The translations under genes were made by a program, and so were the position numbers. A stretch of 38,949 nt of DNA, taken from IMG/VR virus record IMGVR_UViG_3300037502_001435, positions 1 to 38,949 of that record; one strand, written 5' to 3'. The stretch's first letter is position 1; each line of letters starts with the position of its first letter. This DNA is from a virus. Under the pieces are notes generated by a model. That model made no database searches. It was not told where the DNA came from and saw nothing but the letters and a program-made list of their open reading frames with translations. Below are positions 38,634-38,949 of this stretch, piece after piece.

Positions 38634-38634
38634 C
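38527..38634 (+). repeat. 108-bp exact repeat of the window start
   Basis: 38527-38634 equals 1-108 base for base. The identity stops within the TATAAC box: next come GGTCGGG here and TGTTTCGGG at the start of the window. The break therefore falls at a cassette recombination box. Confidence 0.9.
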
Positions 38635-38723
38635 GGTCGGGTATTTGTGAAGTGTGGCTACCACAAATGCTTAATCAGAGAACAAAAGTTTATTAGCCAC
38701 ATTTTACAAATACCTTGTTATAT
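38628..38723 (+). other. attC-like recombination site (site 5)
   Basis: Boxes GTATAAC (38628-38634) and GTTATAT (38717-38723). Left arm GGTATTTGTGAAGTGTGGCT pairs with right arm AGCCACATTTTACAAATACC. The unit before it has boxes differing at one position (GTATAAC versus GCATAAC), a G-T-compatible change. Confidence 0.75.
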
Positions 38724-38928
38724 GATGTTAAAAAACAAAACTATAATAGCAGTAACTAAAAAGGGGAGCATCTTTCCTGTAAAACTGTTTAATGATTGGT
38801 GGAAGTGTGGTAAATGGTGTGATGAATTTATTAAAAGAGAAAAAGGATGCGACCCGACACAATATGAAGTTAATAAAGTGGAAGGAGTTAAAAAATATAT
38901 GTACGCTTTGTTTTTTAATTTCCTATAA
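38722..38928 (+). CDS. 68-aa cassette protein, unknown
   Basis: MMLKNKTIIAVTKKGSIFPV then KLFNDWWKCGKWCDEFIKRE and KGCDPTQYEVNKVEGVKKYM. Three cysteines and many aromatics suggest a small folded domain. The start codon overlaps the GTTATAT box and the stop TAA (38926-38928) is inside CTATAAC, so the gene fills the whole unit between boxes. A second ATG at 38725 is equivalent. This is the cassette that may be missing in part of the population. Confidence 0.6.
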   Translation: MMLKNKTIIAVTKKGSIFPVKLFNDWWKCGKWCDEFIKREKGCDPTQYEVNKVEGVKKYMYALFFNFL

Positions 38929-38949
38929 CTGTTTCGGGCTTTGCGTTCG
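38923..38949 (+). other. left arm of an attC-like site, cut by the window end (copy of 103-128)
   Basis: TATAACTGTTTCGGG and the following TTTGCGTTCG equal 103-128. In a circular map the sequence would continue at 129. Confidence 0.8.

Noticed and set aside
36394-38949. CRISPR array
   Set aside because: The repeats are long imperfect palindromes of differing sequence with genes between them, not short identical repeats with uniform spacers.
1-38949. Phage or integron integrase
   Set aside because: No protein with tyrosine-recombinase (R...HxxR...Y) or serine-recombinase motifs was seen, so cassette movement would need a host enzyme.

Overview
The window reads as an essentially complete genome of a tailed (siphovirus-like) bacteriophage of a Bacteroidota host, together with an array of small mobile gene cassettes. 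Host evidence seen in the sequence: several promoters of the Bacteroidota type (TTTG, about 19-20 nt, TAnnTTTG), A-rich translation starts without Shine-Dalgarno motifs, low GC, and protein families typical of flavobacterial and related phages. Almost everything is on the + strand; the exceptions are a five-gene minus-strand mini-operon (23308-24312) and a tRNA-Gly-like sequence (9146-9215).

Layout. (1) 1-811: end of the cassette array. (2) 898-7218: early genes. They include small unknowns, a Rad52-like annealing protein, a YqaJ-type exonuclease, a stand-alone DnaA domain-IV protein, a replication protein with iteron-like repeats inside its gene, a primase-helicase, a VRR-NUC nuclease and a small protein with an SSB-like tail. 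(3) 7234-9235: a structured leader or sRNA, small proteins, a ParB-like protein and a Mom-like DNA modification protein. (4) 9259-10686: terminase small and large subunits. (5) 10696-13867: a glycosyltransferase/methyltransferase island. (6) 13864-23321: tail genes, including the tape measure. (7) 23308-24312: minus-strand moron-like operon. (8) 24392-31663: protease/scaffold, major capsid, tail-tube candidate, a frameshifted chaperone-like/GT25 gene, portal, connector and fibre. (9) 31663-35893: LamG protein, holin, amidase, phosphoesterase, DUF3310 and spanin-like genes. (10) 35909-36399: sRNA, then a promoter and two small regulator-like genes. (11) 36394-38949: cassette array, which in a circular map would continue into 1-811.

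The most unusual system is the cassette array. Seven gene units are separated by attC-like imperfect palindromes with outer boxes of the form nnnTAAC ... GTTAnnn. For each unit, the box just 5' of the gene is the reverse complement of the box just 3' of the same gene: five pairs match 7/7 and two match 6/7. This is the signature of integron-type cassettes that can circularise. Stop codons of several cassette genes are the TAA of the box itself, and several start codons lie in the hairpin loop. No integron integrase is present, so this is a phage-borne cluster of attC sites lacking an integrase (CALIN-like). The two ends of the window are what would be expected if one cassette (the 68-aa gene at 38722) were present in some genomes and absent in others.

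A second theme is homopolymer frameshifting. terL has its natural start codon in a different frame and needs a -1 shift at an A9 run. The gene after the tail-tube candidate has another A9 slippery run, where a -1 shift fuses it to a complete GT25-type glycosyltransferase whose N-terminal half is overprinted on the 3' end of the first gene. All functional names come from motifs read by eye; no database search was possible.
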